Below are positions 6,564-14,905 of a stretch of DNA of 58,415 bases, one piece after another. Position numbers and translations under genes: made by a program. The notes under the pieces are model-generated. The model searched no databases. It was given only the letters and a program-made list of their open reading frames with translations, and was not told where the DNA came from. The first letter of the stretch is position 1, and every line of letters starts with the position of its first letter. Origin of the DNA: a virus; the IMG/VR virus record IMGVR_UViG_3300041409_000335, positions 1-58,415 of that record; one strand, written 5' to 3'.

Positions 6564-7259
6564 ATGGCAAAAATGAAAAGCCTGACGGCTCACCCTCCCT
6601 ACTCGTTCCGGTTCCTACAGCCGGAAACGGGGCAGACCCAGGAATTCGTCGGCAGCTTCAACCACGTCGTCGAGCAGACCATGATGATCCGCCAGGCGAA
6701 TCCCTTCCTGGCCGAGCGTCACAGTTGGCGGACGGATCGCGCCGGAGTCGAACACGATGTCGAGCAGTACAACGTCGCCCGGATGATAGCCGGCGGCTGG
6801 ATGGACTTCATCATCGTGGACGACGGCAACCCTCCCGCGCCGCTGTATGTGATGCCTGAAAAAAAAACGGGCCTGTGGGGAAATGTTGCGGCGGGTAGTA
6901 AGCGCGTCGCGGCCGGCGTTGCCGTGTTGGTTGAATGGCTGGGGAACGGCGCGAAGCCAGTGGAGCAACCGCTGGCTGACAGCCGAGCCGCGATCTGTTC
7001 CGACTGCCCGAAGAACGACGGCGGTGACTTCACGAGCTACTTCACCAAGCCGATTGCCGATACGATTCGCACGCAGCTCGAAATTCGCGGTGACCTTCAG
7101 CTCAAGACCCCGCACGACGAGAAGCTGACGGTGTGCAGCGCATGTAGCTGCCCGCTGAAACTGAAGGTGTGGGCTCCGTTGGATCATATCCTTGCCCACA
7201 CTCCCGAAGACGTAAGAAAGAATCTGGCCCGGCAATGCTGGATTCTCAAAAACACCTGA
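6564..7259 (+). CDS. conserved phage protein with Cys clusters (231 aa)
   Basis: The N-terminal half is alpha/beta. Around residues 140-150 ICSDCPKN appears, and near 190-200 VCSACSCPLKLKVW, giving two paired CxxC sites that probably bind zinc. I recall this combination (CSDCPKN ... CSACxCPLKLKV) in many uncultured phages, always without a known role. It starts 13 bases after the preceding gene, with GAGG upstream. Confidence 0.65.
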   Translation: MAKMKSLTAHPPYSFRFLQPETGQTQEFVGSFNHVVEQTMMIRQANPFLAERHSWRTDRAGVEHDVEQYNVARMIAGGWMDFIIVDDGNPPAPLYVMPEKKTGLWGNVAAGSKRVAAGVAVLVEWLGNGAKPVEQPLADSRAAICSDCPKNDGGDFTSYFTKPIADTIRTQLEIRGDLQLKTPHDEKLTVCSACSCPLKLKVWAPLDHILAHTPEDVRKNLARQCWILKNT

Positions 7260-7262
7260 ACC

Positions 7263-7586
7263 ATGAAAATAACCACCATCACCGTCACTGCCGGCCGCAC
7301 GTTCAACCATCCGTTCGAGAGTTACTCAAACCTCCGCCCCGAAGTGACCATGACGGCCACGCTCGATGAGGGGGAGGATGCTCAGAGCGCAACCAAAGTG
7401 CTCCAGTCCCGCGCCGAGGGACTTGTCGAGGATCACAAGCAAGGACTGCTCAAGAGCATCCACGATCTTCACAGCCTCACTGAGCGCCAGGCGGAGATGC
7501 GCGGCCTTCAAAAACAGTTGGAAGCTGCACAGGTGCAGTTGACTGCCATCCGCAGCCAGTACCCGGAGCTTCAACTGGAGAACTGA
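7263..7586 (+). CDS. hypothetical protein with C-terminal coiled coil (107 aa)
   Basis: Residues 1-35 form a beta-rich head (KITTITVTAGRTFNHPFESY). Residues 45-105 are one long helix with heptads (LQKQLEAAQVQLTAIR). I recall similar heads in phage proteins of unknown function. It starts three bases after the preceding stop. Confidence 0.65.
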   Translation: MKITTITVTAGRTFNHPFESYSNLRPEVTMTATLDEGEDAQSATKVLQSRAEGLVEDHKQGLLKSIHDLHSLTERQAEMRGLQKQLEAAQVQLTAIRSQYPELQLEN

Positions 7587-7589
7587 GTC

Positions 7590-7856
7590 ATGGCCGAAAG
7601 ACAACTGTCCCAAGACGAGTGCCTCGAATATCTCAACTCGACCTATGAGTTCTCCGAGAAGCACGCGGAGGAATGGCGCAACGAAGTGGCCCGCGATCTC
7701 AACCAGCTCATGGGCCGCGCCGTGTGGTGGCTGGAGACGTGCGGCGACGAAAGCGACATCAAGTTCGGCAACGCCGTCGTTCGCACCGTGCAGCGAGTCG
7801 CCGAGTTCGAGGAGATCGAGAAAGGAGCCCGGCCATGTACCGCAATTCCAACGTAA
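7590..7856 (+). CDS. hypothetical helical protein (88 aa)
   Basis: This is an acidic, helical protein with two amphipathic helices (ECLEYLNSTYEFSEKHAEEW and the segment around residues 55-75). No family is recognised. The next gene starts 22 bases before its end. Confidence 0.6.
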   Translation: MAERQLSQDECLEYLNSTYEFSEKHAEEWRNEVARDLNQLMGRAVWWLETCGDESDIKFGNAVVRTVQRVAEFEEIEKGARPCTAIPT

Positions 7857-8128
7857 TCCCTCCGATCACGGACCCGATGGGGAAGCACTGGAATCAGCCA
7901 GACCCCTCAAAGATTCTCATCGATGACACGCACGCGGTCATGGACGAGAAGACGTTCCTCATGCTCCACGACTACAGCTACTCGAATCCGTCGGGAGTGT
8001 ACCCTGGGAAGATGTGGCGTTACGGCCGTCCAACAGTCGGCGGAGAGCGGTGGTGGTTGAAATGGTTCGGTGAGTGTGAAGACAAAACGGTGTGTACCAA
8101 CAATGCCCGTGAAATTCTGATAGCCTGA
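7835..8128 (+). CDS. hypothetical protein (97 aa)
   Basis: It starts MYRNSNVIPPITDPMGKHW behind a GGAG site. The stretch MDEKTFLMLHDYSYSNPSGV, then MWRYG and WWLKWFGECED, is reminiscent of phage proteins of unknown function. It is aromatic-rich with no membrane segment. Confidence 0.6.
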   Translation: MYRNSNVIPPITDPMGKHWNQPDPSKILIDDTHAVMDEKTFLMLHDYSYSNPSGVYPGKMWRYGRPTVGGERWWLKWFGECEDKTVCTNNAREILIA

Positions 8129-8134
8129 AAAAAT

Positions 8135-8365
8135 ATGAGTGATTCAAACCGACTCCATGTTCCCGGCCAAGCGCCGAAAGACACTGAACAGCCGCTCAAT
8201 CTTGGGATGACCCATGAAGGCGGCTGTGTGCAGATGACGTTCAACCCGCCCGTGGTCAGGATGCGGCTCCAGCCACGCGAGGCACGCACGCTCGCCATCG
8301 CGCTGCTCAGCCACGCGGACCTTGCCGAGCATCCGCCGATAATCATTCCCCCCTCCGGATCATGA
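8135..8365 (+). CDS. hypothetical protein (76 aa)
   Basis: The second half (PVVRMRLQPREARTLAIALL) is a strand plus a helix, an arrangement seen in many small phage proteins of unknown role. The stop overlaps the next start by ATGA. Confidence 0.55.
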   Translation: MSDSNRLHVPGQAPKDTEQPLNLGMTHEGGCVQMTFNPPVVRMRLQPREARTLAIALLSHADLAEHPPIIIPPSGS

Positions 8366-9159
8366 AGATTCGCAGTCAAAATCTGCGGGAGCGGAAAGGA
8401 GTGCCGTTCGGTTCGATGTTCTGGCACGGCCGGGCGTGGCTCTATGGCAACCCCAAGGAGCTGCTTCGCGTCGAGTGGCTGTTTGGAAGGAACGTGACCG
8501 ACTTCCACGCGGCCGTGACGTTTGGCTACGGCGACTCGGATGGTGGAATCCTCTTTCATCTCGGAATCCCGTGGCTGTTTGCGTTGTACCTCGTCATCCC
8601 AAATGTCTGGCGCATTCGGGAGTCAAAGACTGGCATCGCGATCCACAACACGTCGTTCTGGATCTATCCCTTCGCCGATCAGAACGAGTCACGTCACGAT
8701 CATCCGTGGTGGAAGAAGAGTTACTGCTTTGAATTCCCGTGGAGCTACAAACACCACCTGACTGAGATCCTTGAGCACAAGGCGAACCTGCCCGGACTGG
8801 CCGCAACGATCTGGAACGATAAAGAGAAGGCTTTCCTGGATAGCTACGACGCACGGAAGGCGGCCGAGAAGAGTGTGTCTGAGACGTATGACTACACCTA
8901 CACGCTCAAGAGCGGAGAAGTTCAGCATCGAAAGGCCACTGTTCACGTTGACCGGATGACGTGGCGGATGCGTGGCTGGCCGCTGCTGCCGTTCGACAAG
9001 GTTCAAACGTGCATCTGTGTTTCGTTCGACGGTGAAGTCGGAGAAGGCACCGGCTCCTACAAGGGCGGGACCATCGGCTGCGGGTGGCACATGCTGCCCA
9101 GTGAGACTCCGCTGGAAACTCTTCGCCGCATGGAGCGGGACAGGACTTTCGACCGATGA
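8362..9159 (+). CDS. conserved hypothetical phage protein (265 aa)
   Basis: This is a large soluble-looking protein rich in Trp, His and Tyr, with one hydrophobic patch near residues 68-80 (GIPWLFALYLVI). Segments such as GIAIHNTSFWIYPFADQNES and DHPWWKKSYCFEFPW recall proteins found in many uncultured phages, with no known function. It is coupled by ATGA to both neighbours. The position just before the small membrane protein and the glycosyltransferase island says nothing certain about its role. Confidence 0.6.
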   Translation: MKIRSQNLRERKGVPFGSMFWHGRAWLYGNPKELLRVEWLFGRNVTDFHAAVTFGYGDSDGGILFHLGIPWLFALYLVIPNVWRIRESKTGIAIHNTSFWIYPFADQNESRHDHPWWKKSYCFEFPWSYKHHLTEILEHKANLPGLAATIWNDKEKAFLDSYDARKAAEKSVSETYDYTYTLKSGEVQHRKATVHVDRMTWRMRGWPLLPFDKVQTCICVSFDGEVGEGTGSYKGGTIGCGWHMLPSETPLETLRRMERDRTFDR

Positions 9160-9347
9160 GCGCCTACTTCAAACGGTTCATGTTCTGGATGGTTATCGCT
9201 CTCCTGCTCTGTCTCGCCTTCTGGGGTTTTCAATACCTTGCTCCCAAGGTTGCAGCCTTCGTGGTGTCCCTCGACATTCCGAGCTTCAGCCCGTGGGTAA
9301 AGTTGATCGTCGTCATCATTGTGATTTGCGCACTCGCAGCCATCTGA
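9156..9347 (+). CDS. small two-span membrane protein (63 aa)
   Basis: Two hydrophobic segments (about residues 8-27, FMFWMVIALLLCLAFWGFQY, and 47-63) flank a short loop. This is the shape of a class II holin or a small membrane anchor. There is no endolysin next to it, so a lysis role is only possible. The next gene encodes a sugar-transferase-like protein, so a membrane anchor for that pathway is an alternative. Confidence 0.55.
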   Translation: MSAYFKRFMFWMVIALLLCLAFWGFQYLAPKVAAFVVSLDIPSFSPWVKLIVVIIVICALAAI

Positions 9348-9351
9348 ACCC

Positions 9352-10770
9352 ATGATCGTAGTCATCCCATTCTGTGCGGCCGACGCCGATCAGGCCAAGG
9401 CGCTCATTGATTTCATCCACCAGCTCGGCGGGTGCCAGGAGTACGACGCTTTGCTCGTCGCTGATGCCGACGTGGACTGGGGCAAGTGCTTGGAGACGCT
9501 CGACGCAGCCAACAGGGCATTCAAAGGAGCCAGTTTCCTTTGCACGGAGAAGCCCGTCGTCGGCTGGCCGGCCGGTGCCAACGCGCTGTGGCTGCTTGCG
9601 GCGAAGCATTGCAAGGAAGCCGGCCGTGACTGGCTGTGGCTGGAGCCTGACGCCATCCCGCTCAAGCGCGGCTGGCTGATCGCCATCGACAAGATGCGCA
9701 AGGGCAGCCGTTACTTCGGACACACCTACCCCTTTCCCCAAAAAGGGACGTTCCTGATGTCAGGCGTCGCGGTTTACCCGGCCGACGCCATCGACTTTCT
9801 TGGCCCGCTCGTTGAGGCGAGCATGGAGACGGCGTTCGACGTGGCCATCGCGGATCGCGTGATGCCGCACGCCACGCACACGGCGCTCATCCATCATTTC
9901 TACGGCGAGAAGGATCTGGCCCCGACGTTCGTGGAGACGCGGCAGACCGAAAGCCCACGCAACGCGTTCACCGTCGATCAGCTCCCCGTGGAAGCCGTCG
10001 TCTTCCATCGCAACAAGGACGGCACACTGCTGGAGATTCTCAGGAAGCGCCTGAACCTCGCCATCGCCGACACTTTCGTCGTCGTGCTCCCCTTCTGCAT
10101 GATGGACGTGCTTCAGCTCATCAAAAACCTGAAGTGGATGAAGACCTTGGGGCAGGCCAAGACGCACGACTGCCTGCTGTCCTTCGACGCCAGCACCAAC
10201 GGCCAGGTTGTGAGGGAGGCGCTGCATCTGGCCGAGCATGTGTTCTGTGGCGTGATGAGCACGTCGTATCGGGTGCCCACTGGAACGTCCTTCCCGCAGA
10301 CCGCCGCGTGGCAGCACGCCGCGATTGTGATGCACAAGGCCGGCCGCCCGTGGCTGTGGCTGGAAGCTGATGCGATCCCTCTTCGCCAGAACTGGCTCGA
10401 AGTGCTCCAGAACGTCTATGACAACTGCCGGATGCCTTTCGCCGGCCCGATGGTCAAGGGCGCGTCCCACATGAACGGCACGCCGGCCATTTACCCCGCG
10501 AACACTCCGCTGCTCCTTCCCCGGACCATGAGCCACACCCGCAACGCGTGGGACGTGGAGTGCCAGGACGAGATCGCCGGCAAGGTGCGCGACATTGGTC
10601 ACATCGCCGTGGCGCGATGGGGCATCAAGGACGGGATGCTCAACGAACTCGAAGGCGAAGCGCCCTCTTTCCCCCCAGGCAGCAATCATCTCCTCAACCA
10701 AATCCCGAAAACCGCCGTGGTGTTTCACCGCGACAAGAACGGCTCACTCATCGACCGACTGACTCCATGA
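9352..10770 (+). CDS. tandem-duplicated glycosyltransferase-like protein (472 aa)
   Basis: The protein is two copies of one GT-A-like unit. Copy 1 is about residues 1-230 and copy 2 about 241-472. Each starts with a hydrophobic strand (VVIPFC at 3-8; VVVLPFC at 243-249). Each has the nearly identical core WLWLEPDAIPL (94-104) or WLWLEADAIPL (334-344), where the Asp could bind the metal of a nucleotide sugar. Each ends in AVVFHRNKDGTLLE (215-228) or AVVFHRDKNGSLID (455-468). The duplication is direct from the sequence; the enzymatic role is inference. It opens the glycosyltransferase island. Confidence 0.65.
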   Translation: MIVVIPFCAADADQAKALIDFIHQLGGCQEYDALLVADADVDWGKCLETLDAANRAFKGASFLCTEKPVVGWPAGANALWLLAAKHCKEAGRDWLWLEPDAIPLKRGWLIAIDKMRKGSRYFGHTYPFPQKGTFLMSGVAVYPADAIDFLGPLVEASMETAFDVAIADRVMPHATHTALIHHFYGEKDLAPTFVETRQTESPRNAFTVDQLPVEAVVFHRNKDGTLLEILRKRLNLAIADTFVVVLPFCMMDVLQLIKNLKWMKTLGQAKTHDCLLSFDASTNGQVVREALHLAEHVFCGVMSTSYRVPTGTSFPQTAAWQHAAIVMHKAGRPWLWLEADAIPLRQNWLEVLQNVYDNCRMPFAGPMVKGASHMNGTPAIYPANTPLLLPRTMSHTRNAWDVECQDEIAGKVRDIGHIAVARWGIKDGMLNELEGEAPSFPPGSNHLLNQIPKTAVVFHRDKNGSLIDRLTP

Positions 10771-11558
10771 CAACCGACATCCTCATCGTCTCTTGTGCCA
10801 AACACTTCGACTGGCTCCGCTACTCGCTCATATCGTGCAAACGCTTCGCCACCGGCTTCCGTCAGGTGAAGGTTTTGATCCCTTCGGAGGATCTCCCCGC
10901 GCTGTCGCCGATCCTTTCGGAGATTTCAACCATCGCCGGCATCGACGTCCGGGTTCAGGTGTATGACGACTGGCCGGGGAAGGGCTTCCTCCGTCACGAA
11001 CACGTCATCATGTGCTCGGATCAGTTCACGGACGCGGACTTCGTGTGCCACATCGATAGCGACTGCCTGTTCACTGAGCCGGTGACACCGGAGGATTACT
11101 TCGTGGACGGCAAGCCGATCCTCGTCCACGCGTCCTTTCACTGGCTGGTGAACTTCCAGCAGGCGAACCTTGGAATGTGGCAGGTGGCAGTCGAGAAGGC
11201 CGTCGGCTGGCAACCCAGCGAGGAGACGATGCGCCGGCACCCGGCCGTTCATCCCCGGAAGACGTACCAGAAGGCGCGGGAGTGCATCGAGGCGCACACG
11301 CGCATGAGCTGCGGGGATTTCATCAAGTCGTGCGAGAATTCATTCCCGCAGACCTTCGCCGAGTTCCCCACCTTGGGAGCCGTCGCGTGGAAGTTCTTCC
11401 AAGGCGACTACCACTGGCTCGATCAGGAAAAAGGCCAGTGGCCGCACGGGAAGATTGCCCAGTTCTGGAGCCACGCGTCTCCGAACGATCCGCAGAAACC
11501 TGTTGTCAACGACAAGCCATTTGAATGCACCCCGAAATCACTGCTCGCAAGCCTATGA
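10767..11558 (+). CDS. glycosyltransferase-like protein, DUF6492-type
   Basis: The protein has 263 aa. It has a Rossmann-like start (TDILIVSCAKHFDWLRYSL), then the DxD-type motif HIDSDCLF with D97 and D99, as in GT-A glycosyltransferases that hold a nucleotide sugar through a metal ion. The beginning resembles the DUF6492 glycosyltransferase family. The later part has conserved-looking HASFHW and SCGDFIKSCENSFP. Donor and acceptor are unknown. It is coupled by ATGA to the duplicated protein upstream, so the two are co-translated. Confidence 0.65.
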   Translation: MTTDILIVSCAKHFDWLRYSLISCKRFATGFRQVKVLIPSEDLPALSPILSEISTIAGIDVRVQVYDDWPGKGFLRHEHVIMCSDQFTDADFVCHIDSDCLFTEPVTPEDYFVDGKPILVHASFHWLVNFQQANLGMWQVAVEKAVGWQPSEETMRRHPAVHPRKTYQKARECIEAHTRMSCGDFIKSCENSFPQTFAEFPTLGAVAWKFFQGDYHWLDQEKGQWPHGKIAQFWSHASPNDPQKPVVNDKPFECTPKSLLASL

Positions 11559-11917
11559 AGTTTCGCAAGCTGCCCGTGGTCATCGATGCGACGCGCTGGT
11601 TCAAGAACGGCGATCACCCGATGGACTACGCCAAAGACGAACAAGGGCTCGTAGGCGGAGAAGTTGTCACCTTCACTGGTGCCCATCGCAAACAGCAGGA
11701 CTGGGAGGGAGATGTCGTTCGCTACTACCGAGACCCGACGGTCAACGGCCGCTCCTGCTGCGCTCACTGCGGTCTGACCTTCGACAGTCACGGCTGGATC
11801 GACACGCTCGAAGGCGGGCACATCGTTTGCCCCGGCGACTGGATCATCACCGGAGTCAAAGGGGAAAATTATCCGTGCAAACCGGACATCTTCGACAAAA
11901 CCTACGAACTCGTATGA
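11555..11917 (+). CDS. conserved phage protein of the KPVVIEA/GVKGEYYPCKP type (120 aa)
   Basis: It starts MKFRKLPVVIDATRWF and ends GDWIITGVKGENYPCKPDIF. This start-and-end pair marks a very widespread phage protein of unknown function. The middle has a CAHC zinc-like pair (about residues 68-71) within a loop. Being wedged between sugar- and methyl-transferase genes does not itself suggest a role. The start at 11555 is chosen for the ATGA overlap. Confidence 0.75.
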   Translation: MKFRKLPVVIDATRWFKNGDHPMDYAKDEQGLVGGEVVTFTGAHRKQQDWEGDVVRYYRDPTVNGRSCCAHCGLTFDSHGWIDTLEGGHIVCPGDWIITGVKGENYPCKPDIFDKTYELV

Positions 11918-12570
11918 CTCCACACGAACTGCTGATCGACAAACTTCACCGAGGCATCAATCCCTACACCGGCTTCCCGGCCGCAGAGTGGGGCGGTGTC
12001 TGGTACAACGACGCTGGCGCTCAGCGTGAAATCTTTACCAAGTGCATCGGCCGGCAGAACCCTTCCCTCATCGTCGAGGTGGGGAGCTTCTGCGGTGAGT
12101 CGGCGATTCACATGGCGAAGCTCATCAAGGCACAGCAGCGCCAGTGCGCGATCCTCTGCGTCGATACGTGGTCCTTTGGCTACGATCACTTCCTTGGAGC
12201 GCGGGACAAGATCCGCCCGCACTTCGGCCGGCCCGATCTCTACTATCGCTTCATGGCGAACGTCATCGCCAACGGTTGCCAGGACGTGATCGTCCCCTTC
12301 GCCATCGACAGCATTAACGGAGCGCGGGTGATCAAGTGGCTCGGCCTGGTGCCCGGCCTGATCTACGTCGATGCCTCGCACGAACAGGGAGACGTGTTCC
12401 GTGATTACGAAGCCTACTGGGGACTGCTGAACAGCGGCGGCGGAATGCTGGTGGATGACCTGACGAACTGGTTCCCCGGCGTGCTGGCCGACTGGCATAA
12501 GTTCATCGGCACGTACGCCATCGAACCCGTGCTGGTCGAAGGTGAAAAAGCACTCGCGATCAAGCCATGA
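11914..12570 (+). CDS. class I SAM-dependent methyltransferase (MT24-like)
   Basis: The protein has 218 aa. SAM motif I is LIVEVGSFCGESAIHMA (from residue 52), with the Gly-rich loop at 56-61. LCVDTWSFG (81-89) ends strand 2, and LIYVDASHEQGDVFRDYEAY and GGGMLVDD follow the Methyltransf_24 order. Such enzymes often methylate sugars or O-antigen in bacterial glycan clusters, which fits the neighbours. The acceptor is unknown. It is ATGA-coupled at both ends. Confidence 0.75.
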   Translation: MTPHELLIDKLHRGINPYTGFPAAEWGGVWYNDAGAQREIFTKCIGRQNPSLIVEVGSFCGESAIHMAKLIKAQQRQCAILCVDTWSFGYDHFLGARDKIRPHFGRPDLYYRFMANVIANGCQDVIVPFAIDSINGARVIKWLGLVPGLIYVDASHEQGDVFRDYEAYWGLLNSGGGMLVDDLTNWFPGVLADWHKFIGTYAIEPVLVEGEKALAIKP

Positions 12571-12818
12571 CCAAAACCTTTTGCGACAGGTGCGGGACTT
12601 TTGCAGCCACTCCATACCGTGACGTGTCGATGCCGCTTTCAACCGGGAAGAAATTCCAGTTGCGGGCGATCTTTGAACTCGTCACTGAACCGTCGGCGTG
12701 CGGTTCGCTAGGGCTGTCGTCCTCGACAACCACGGCCGCCGACATCTGTCCGAAGTGCCAGGTTCTCTTGCTGGATGCGATGAAGACCAACATCGAAGCC
12801 CCGCCAGTTAAGCCATGA
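12567..12818 (+). CDS. zinc-ribbon small protein (83 aa)
   Basis: It begins MTKTFCDRCGTF (C6-x2-C9) and closes with ICPKCQ near residues 60-65. The two CxxC knuckles are separated by about 50 residues, with beta strands between. It is a typical treble-clef or ribbon zinc protein of unknown role. It is coupled by ATGA on both sides. Confidence 0.65.
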   Translation: MTKTFCDRCGTFAATPYRDVSMPLSTGKKFQLRAIFELVTEPSACGSLGLSSSTTTAADICPKCQVLLLDAMKTNIEAPPVKP

Positions 12819-13027
12819 GGAAGACGGACAGGGTTTACGGCGCGGTTGCCAAGGCAATCCGTGAAGTGGCTGCCACTGGGAAGCCGTTCACCTTCCAAGA
12901 CATTGAAGGCGGAGACAGACATCGCCGTCTGCTCCGCCTCTTGGCGAAAAGTGGAGAGTTGCGCCGAGTGCGCGAGGGAAAGCCCGGCCGACCGGGGAAG
13001 GAAATCACGATCTATCAGAAAGCATGA
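12815..13027 (+). CDS. small winged-helix-like protein (70 aa)
   Basis: Residues 5-40 form helices (VYGAVAKAIREVAATG, then FTFQDIE), followed by RLLRLLAKSGELRRVREGK, a helix running into a beta-hairpin wing. The shape and basic charge fit a small DNA-binding winged helix, possibly a regulator of the island. This is fold inference only. Confidence 0.5.
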   Translation: MRKTDRVYGAVAKAIREVAATGKPFTFQDIEGGDRHRRLLRLLAKSGELRRVREGKPGRPGKEITIYQKA

Positions 13028-13209
13028 AGACTCCCAAAGTCATCCGCTGGTTGCTCGCCACGTTCCGGCTCAATTTAAGATTCGTGTGCGAAGAGTCTGC
13101 ATCCAAAGGACTGATCGATTTCCATGATTACACGGATGACGAGAGTGGAGAGCCTTGGCACATGTACGCCATGAAGTGCAAACGCTGCGGTAAGAAATTC
13201 ATTATATGA
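13024..13209 (+). CDS. small protein with C-terminal CxxC (61 aa)
   Basis: The N terminus is basic, a single Cys (FVCEE) lies near residue 26, and the end is MKCKRCGKKFII with a CxxC knuckle. It probably binds zinc. I do not recognise it. It is coupled by ATGA to a tiny membrane protein downstream. Confidence 0.6.
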   Translation: MKTPKVIRWLLATFRLNLRFVCEESASKGLIDFHDYTDDESGEPWHMYAMKCKRCGKKFII

Positions 13210-13349
13210 ACTCACTCCTCGCCGCTTACGTCGGAACGCCCCAGCAACGGGAAGCAATCGCTGAGTTTCTGTTCTCTCGATCCGGTCTGATCTTCATGAT
13301 CGTTGTTATTATCGTCGTCGCCTGCACTTTACCAAAACCCAAGAAATGA
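13206..13349 (+). CDS. micro membrane protein (47 aa)
   Basis: It begins MNSLLAAYVGTPQQREAIA and has one membrane segment (residues 25-41, LIFMIVVIIVVACTLP) with a basic tail (KPKK). The gene is bounded by 4-base ATGA overlaps at 13206-13209 and 13346-13349, which supports it despite its size. A membrane anchor or a lysis accessory is possible. Confidence 0.6.
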   Translation: MNSLLAAYVGTPQQREAIAEFLFSRSGLIFMIVVIIVVACTLPKPKK

Positions 13350-13957
13350 AACTGCCCACCTACCTCGAAAACGCGGTGCAAGCCATCTTCGCCGAGTCGA
13401 ACCTGATCAACATCCAACAGCACGAATGGGAGATGCGGACGTTCCTCGCCCTGGCGCTGTCCGAGCTGAAGCCGGATCGCACCGTTGAGCTGGGGACGTT
13501 CCGTGGCTTCGCTGGAGCCCTGCTGAGCCAGGTGACCGGCAACATAACGATCTCTGTGGACATCGAGGACCACGGCACCATCGGTTCAAAGCCTTACGGC
13601 CATGAACTGAACCTGCTGATCGCTGATGCCGCGATTGAGCCCACCGTGAAGCAGGTGATGGAGTCCCTTGGCGGCCCCATCGACATGCTGTTCATCGACG
13701 ACGGCCACTACTACGAGACCATCGTGAAGGAGATGGAGTTGTGGCGTCCGCACGTCCGCCCCGGCGGCTGGATCGTGTTCCACGACATCAATCCTCTGGC
13801 CAACATCGGACCTCATGGGGTACAGCCGGAGTCGATGCAGACCACGCGCTACTGGAATGAACTCGAAGGCGACAAGTTCGAGATCGTCGCGACACAGGAG
13901 CACGCTGCGTTCAAGGGGACGCTGCCGCATGGTGGGCTTGGCATCTTGAGAGTGTGA
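13346..13957 (+). CDS. class I SAM-dependent methyltransferase (MT24-like), second copy
   Basis: The protein has 203 aa. Motif I is VELGTFRGFAGALL (from residue 47), ISVDIEDHG (69-77) follows strand 2, FIDDGHYYE lies at 116-124 and GGWIVFHDI at 140-148. This is the Methyltransf_24 arrangement, as in cephalosporin-hydroxylase/sugar O-methyltransferase-like proteins. It is only distantly similar to the methyltransferase at 11914, so it is a separate acquisition or an old duplication. A sugar substrate is suggested by context only. Confidence 0.75.
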   Translation: MKLPTYLENAVQAIFAESNLINIQQHEWEMRTFLALALSELKPDRTVELGTFRGFAGALLSQVTGNITISVDIEDHGTIGSKPYGHELNLLIADAAIEPTVKQVMESLGGPIDMLFIDDGHYYETIVKEMELWRPHVRPGGWIVFHDINPLANIGPHGVQPESMQTTRYWNELEGDKFEIVATQEHAAFKGTLPHGGLGILRV

Positions 13958-14148
13958 AATGGCTGCGCAGATTCCTCCGTCAGCTCTTCTGCTGCCACGA
14001 CTGGCAGACGGTGGGGGATGCGCGTTACATAGTTCTGCGCGGCGACGGCAGCCGACAAGGAACTGTCCTTCTCCGACTGTTCAAATGCCGCCGCTGTGAG
14101 TTAGAGAAAGTGCAACCATCAGACCGGATTCATTATGATCGAGACTGA
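13954..14148 (+). CDS. small Cys-containing protein (64 aa)
   Basis: A GTG start overlaps the upstream stop (GTGA). The sequence carries CCHDW at residues 13-17 and CRRC at about 45-48, so a single zinc site is likely. A basic N terminus is followed by beta strands. Related small phage proteins with LFKCRRC ends exist, but their role is unknown. It overlaps the radical SAM gene by 14 bases. Confidence 0.6.
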   Translation: MKWLRRFLRQLFCCHDWQTVGDARYIVLRGDGSRQGTVLLRLFKCRRCELEKVQPSDRIHYDRD

Positions 14149-14905
14149 CTTTGGCTGTGAGATTAACGCGGTTCGCCACTGCACGAACGCCTGCGTCGTG
14201 TGCAACCACGCCAGCACCTTCCACACGGAGAAGTATTTCATGTCGCCCGAAGTGCTGAAGCGAGACCTCGACGTGATGAAGAATCACCTGCGCACCAAGC
14301 TGCTCTTCGTGCAGGGCGGGGAGCCGCTCCTTCACCCGAAGGTGGTTGAGCTGATGAGCCTCTGCTACGACAGCGGCATCGCGAAGCAGTGCGGCGTGCT
14401 GACGAACGGGAAGCTGCTGCCCCGGATGAACGACGACTTTTGGGAGATGCTCGCCACGCGCAAGATGGAGCTGCGGATGTCGTGCTACCCGGACCTGGAC
14501 CCGTCCATCGTTCCCTTCGCGTTGGACAAGGGGCAGCAGTTCGGGTTCTTCGTTCGCCCGCAGCCGATCAGCTCATTCAAGCCGCTGTTCCTGAAGAACG
14601 ACGGGCACACCTACCACGGCTGCCCGTGGAACAGGTGCCTGACGATCCACGAGGGCTGGTTCTACATGTGCCCGTTGACCGCGTTCTTCCCGAAGCAGTT
14701 CATGGGACTGCCGGAGCACATTGACGGCATCGCCATCGAAGGGATGACCGACAACCGGCTGAGCGAGGCGCTCGCCAAGCAAGAGCCGTTTGAGACGTGC
14801 AAGATTTGCGCTGGAGCGAAGGGAGCCGACATCCCGTGGCACCAGAACAAGACCAAGGCCGAGTGGCTCACCGAAGCCGGCATGACCCCCGAACTGATCG
14901 CGTGA
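14135..14905 (+). CDS. radical SAM protein with C-terminal Cys cluster
   Basis: The protein has 256 aa. CTNACVVC at residues 16-23 is the CxxxCxxC motif that binds the 4Fe-4S cluster used to split S-adenosylmethionine. GGEP at 61-64 binds the SAM amino group. Further Cys at 163, 168, 179, 222 and 225 resemble a shortened SPASM-type domain, which carries extra clusters in peptide- and sugar-modifying enzymes. The substrate is unknown. Position among glycosyl- and methyl-transferases suggests sugar or small-molecule modification. Radical SAM genes of this kind are unusual in phages. Confidence 0.85.
   Translation: MIETDFGCEINAVRHCTNACVVCNHASTFHTEKYFMSPEVLKRDLDVMKNHLRTKLLFVQGGEPLLHPKVVELMSLCYDSGIAKQCGVLTNGKLLPRMNDDFWEMLATRKMELRMSCYPDLDPSIVPFALDKGQQFGFFVRPQPISSFKPLFLKNDGHTYHGCPWNRCLTIHEGWFYMCPLTAFFPKQFMGLPEHIDGIAIEGMTDNRLSEALAKQEPFETCKICAGAKGADIPWHQNKTKAEWLTEAGMTPELIA

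Noticed and set aside
9760-10728. - strand open frame of 322 codons in the glycosyltransferase gene
   Set aside because: Antisense of the duplicated glycosyltransferase-like gene, which has repeated conserved motifs on the + strand.
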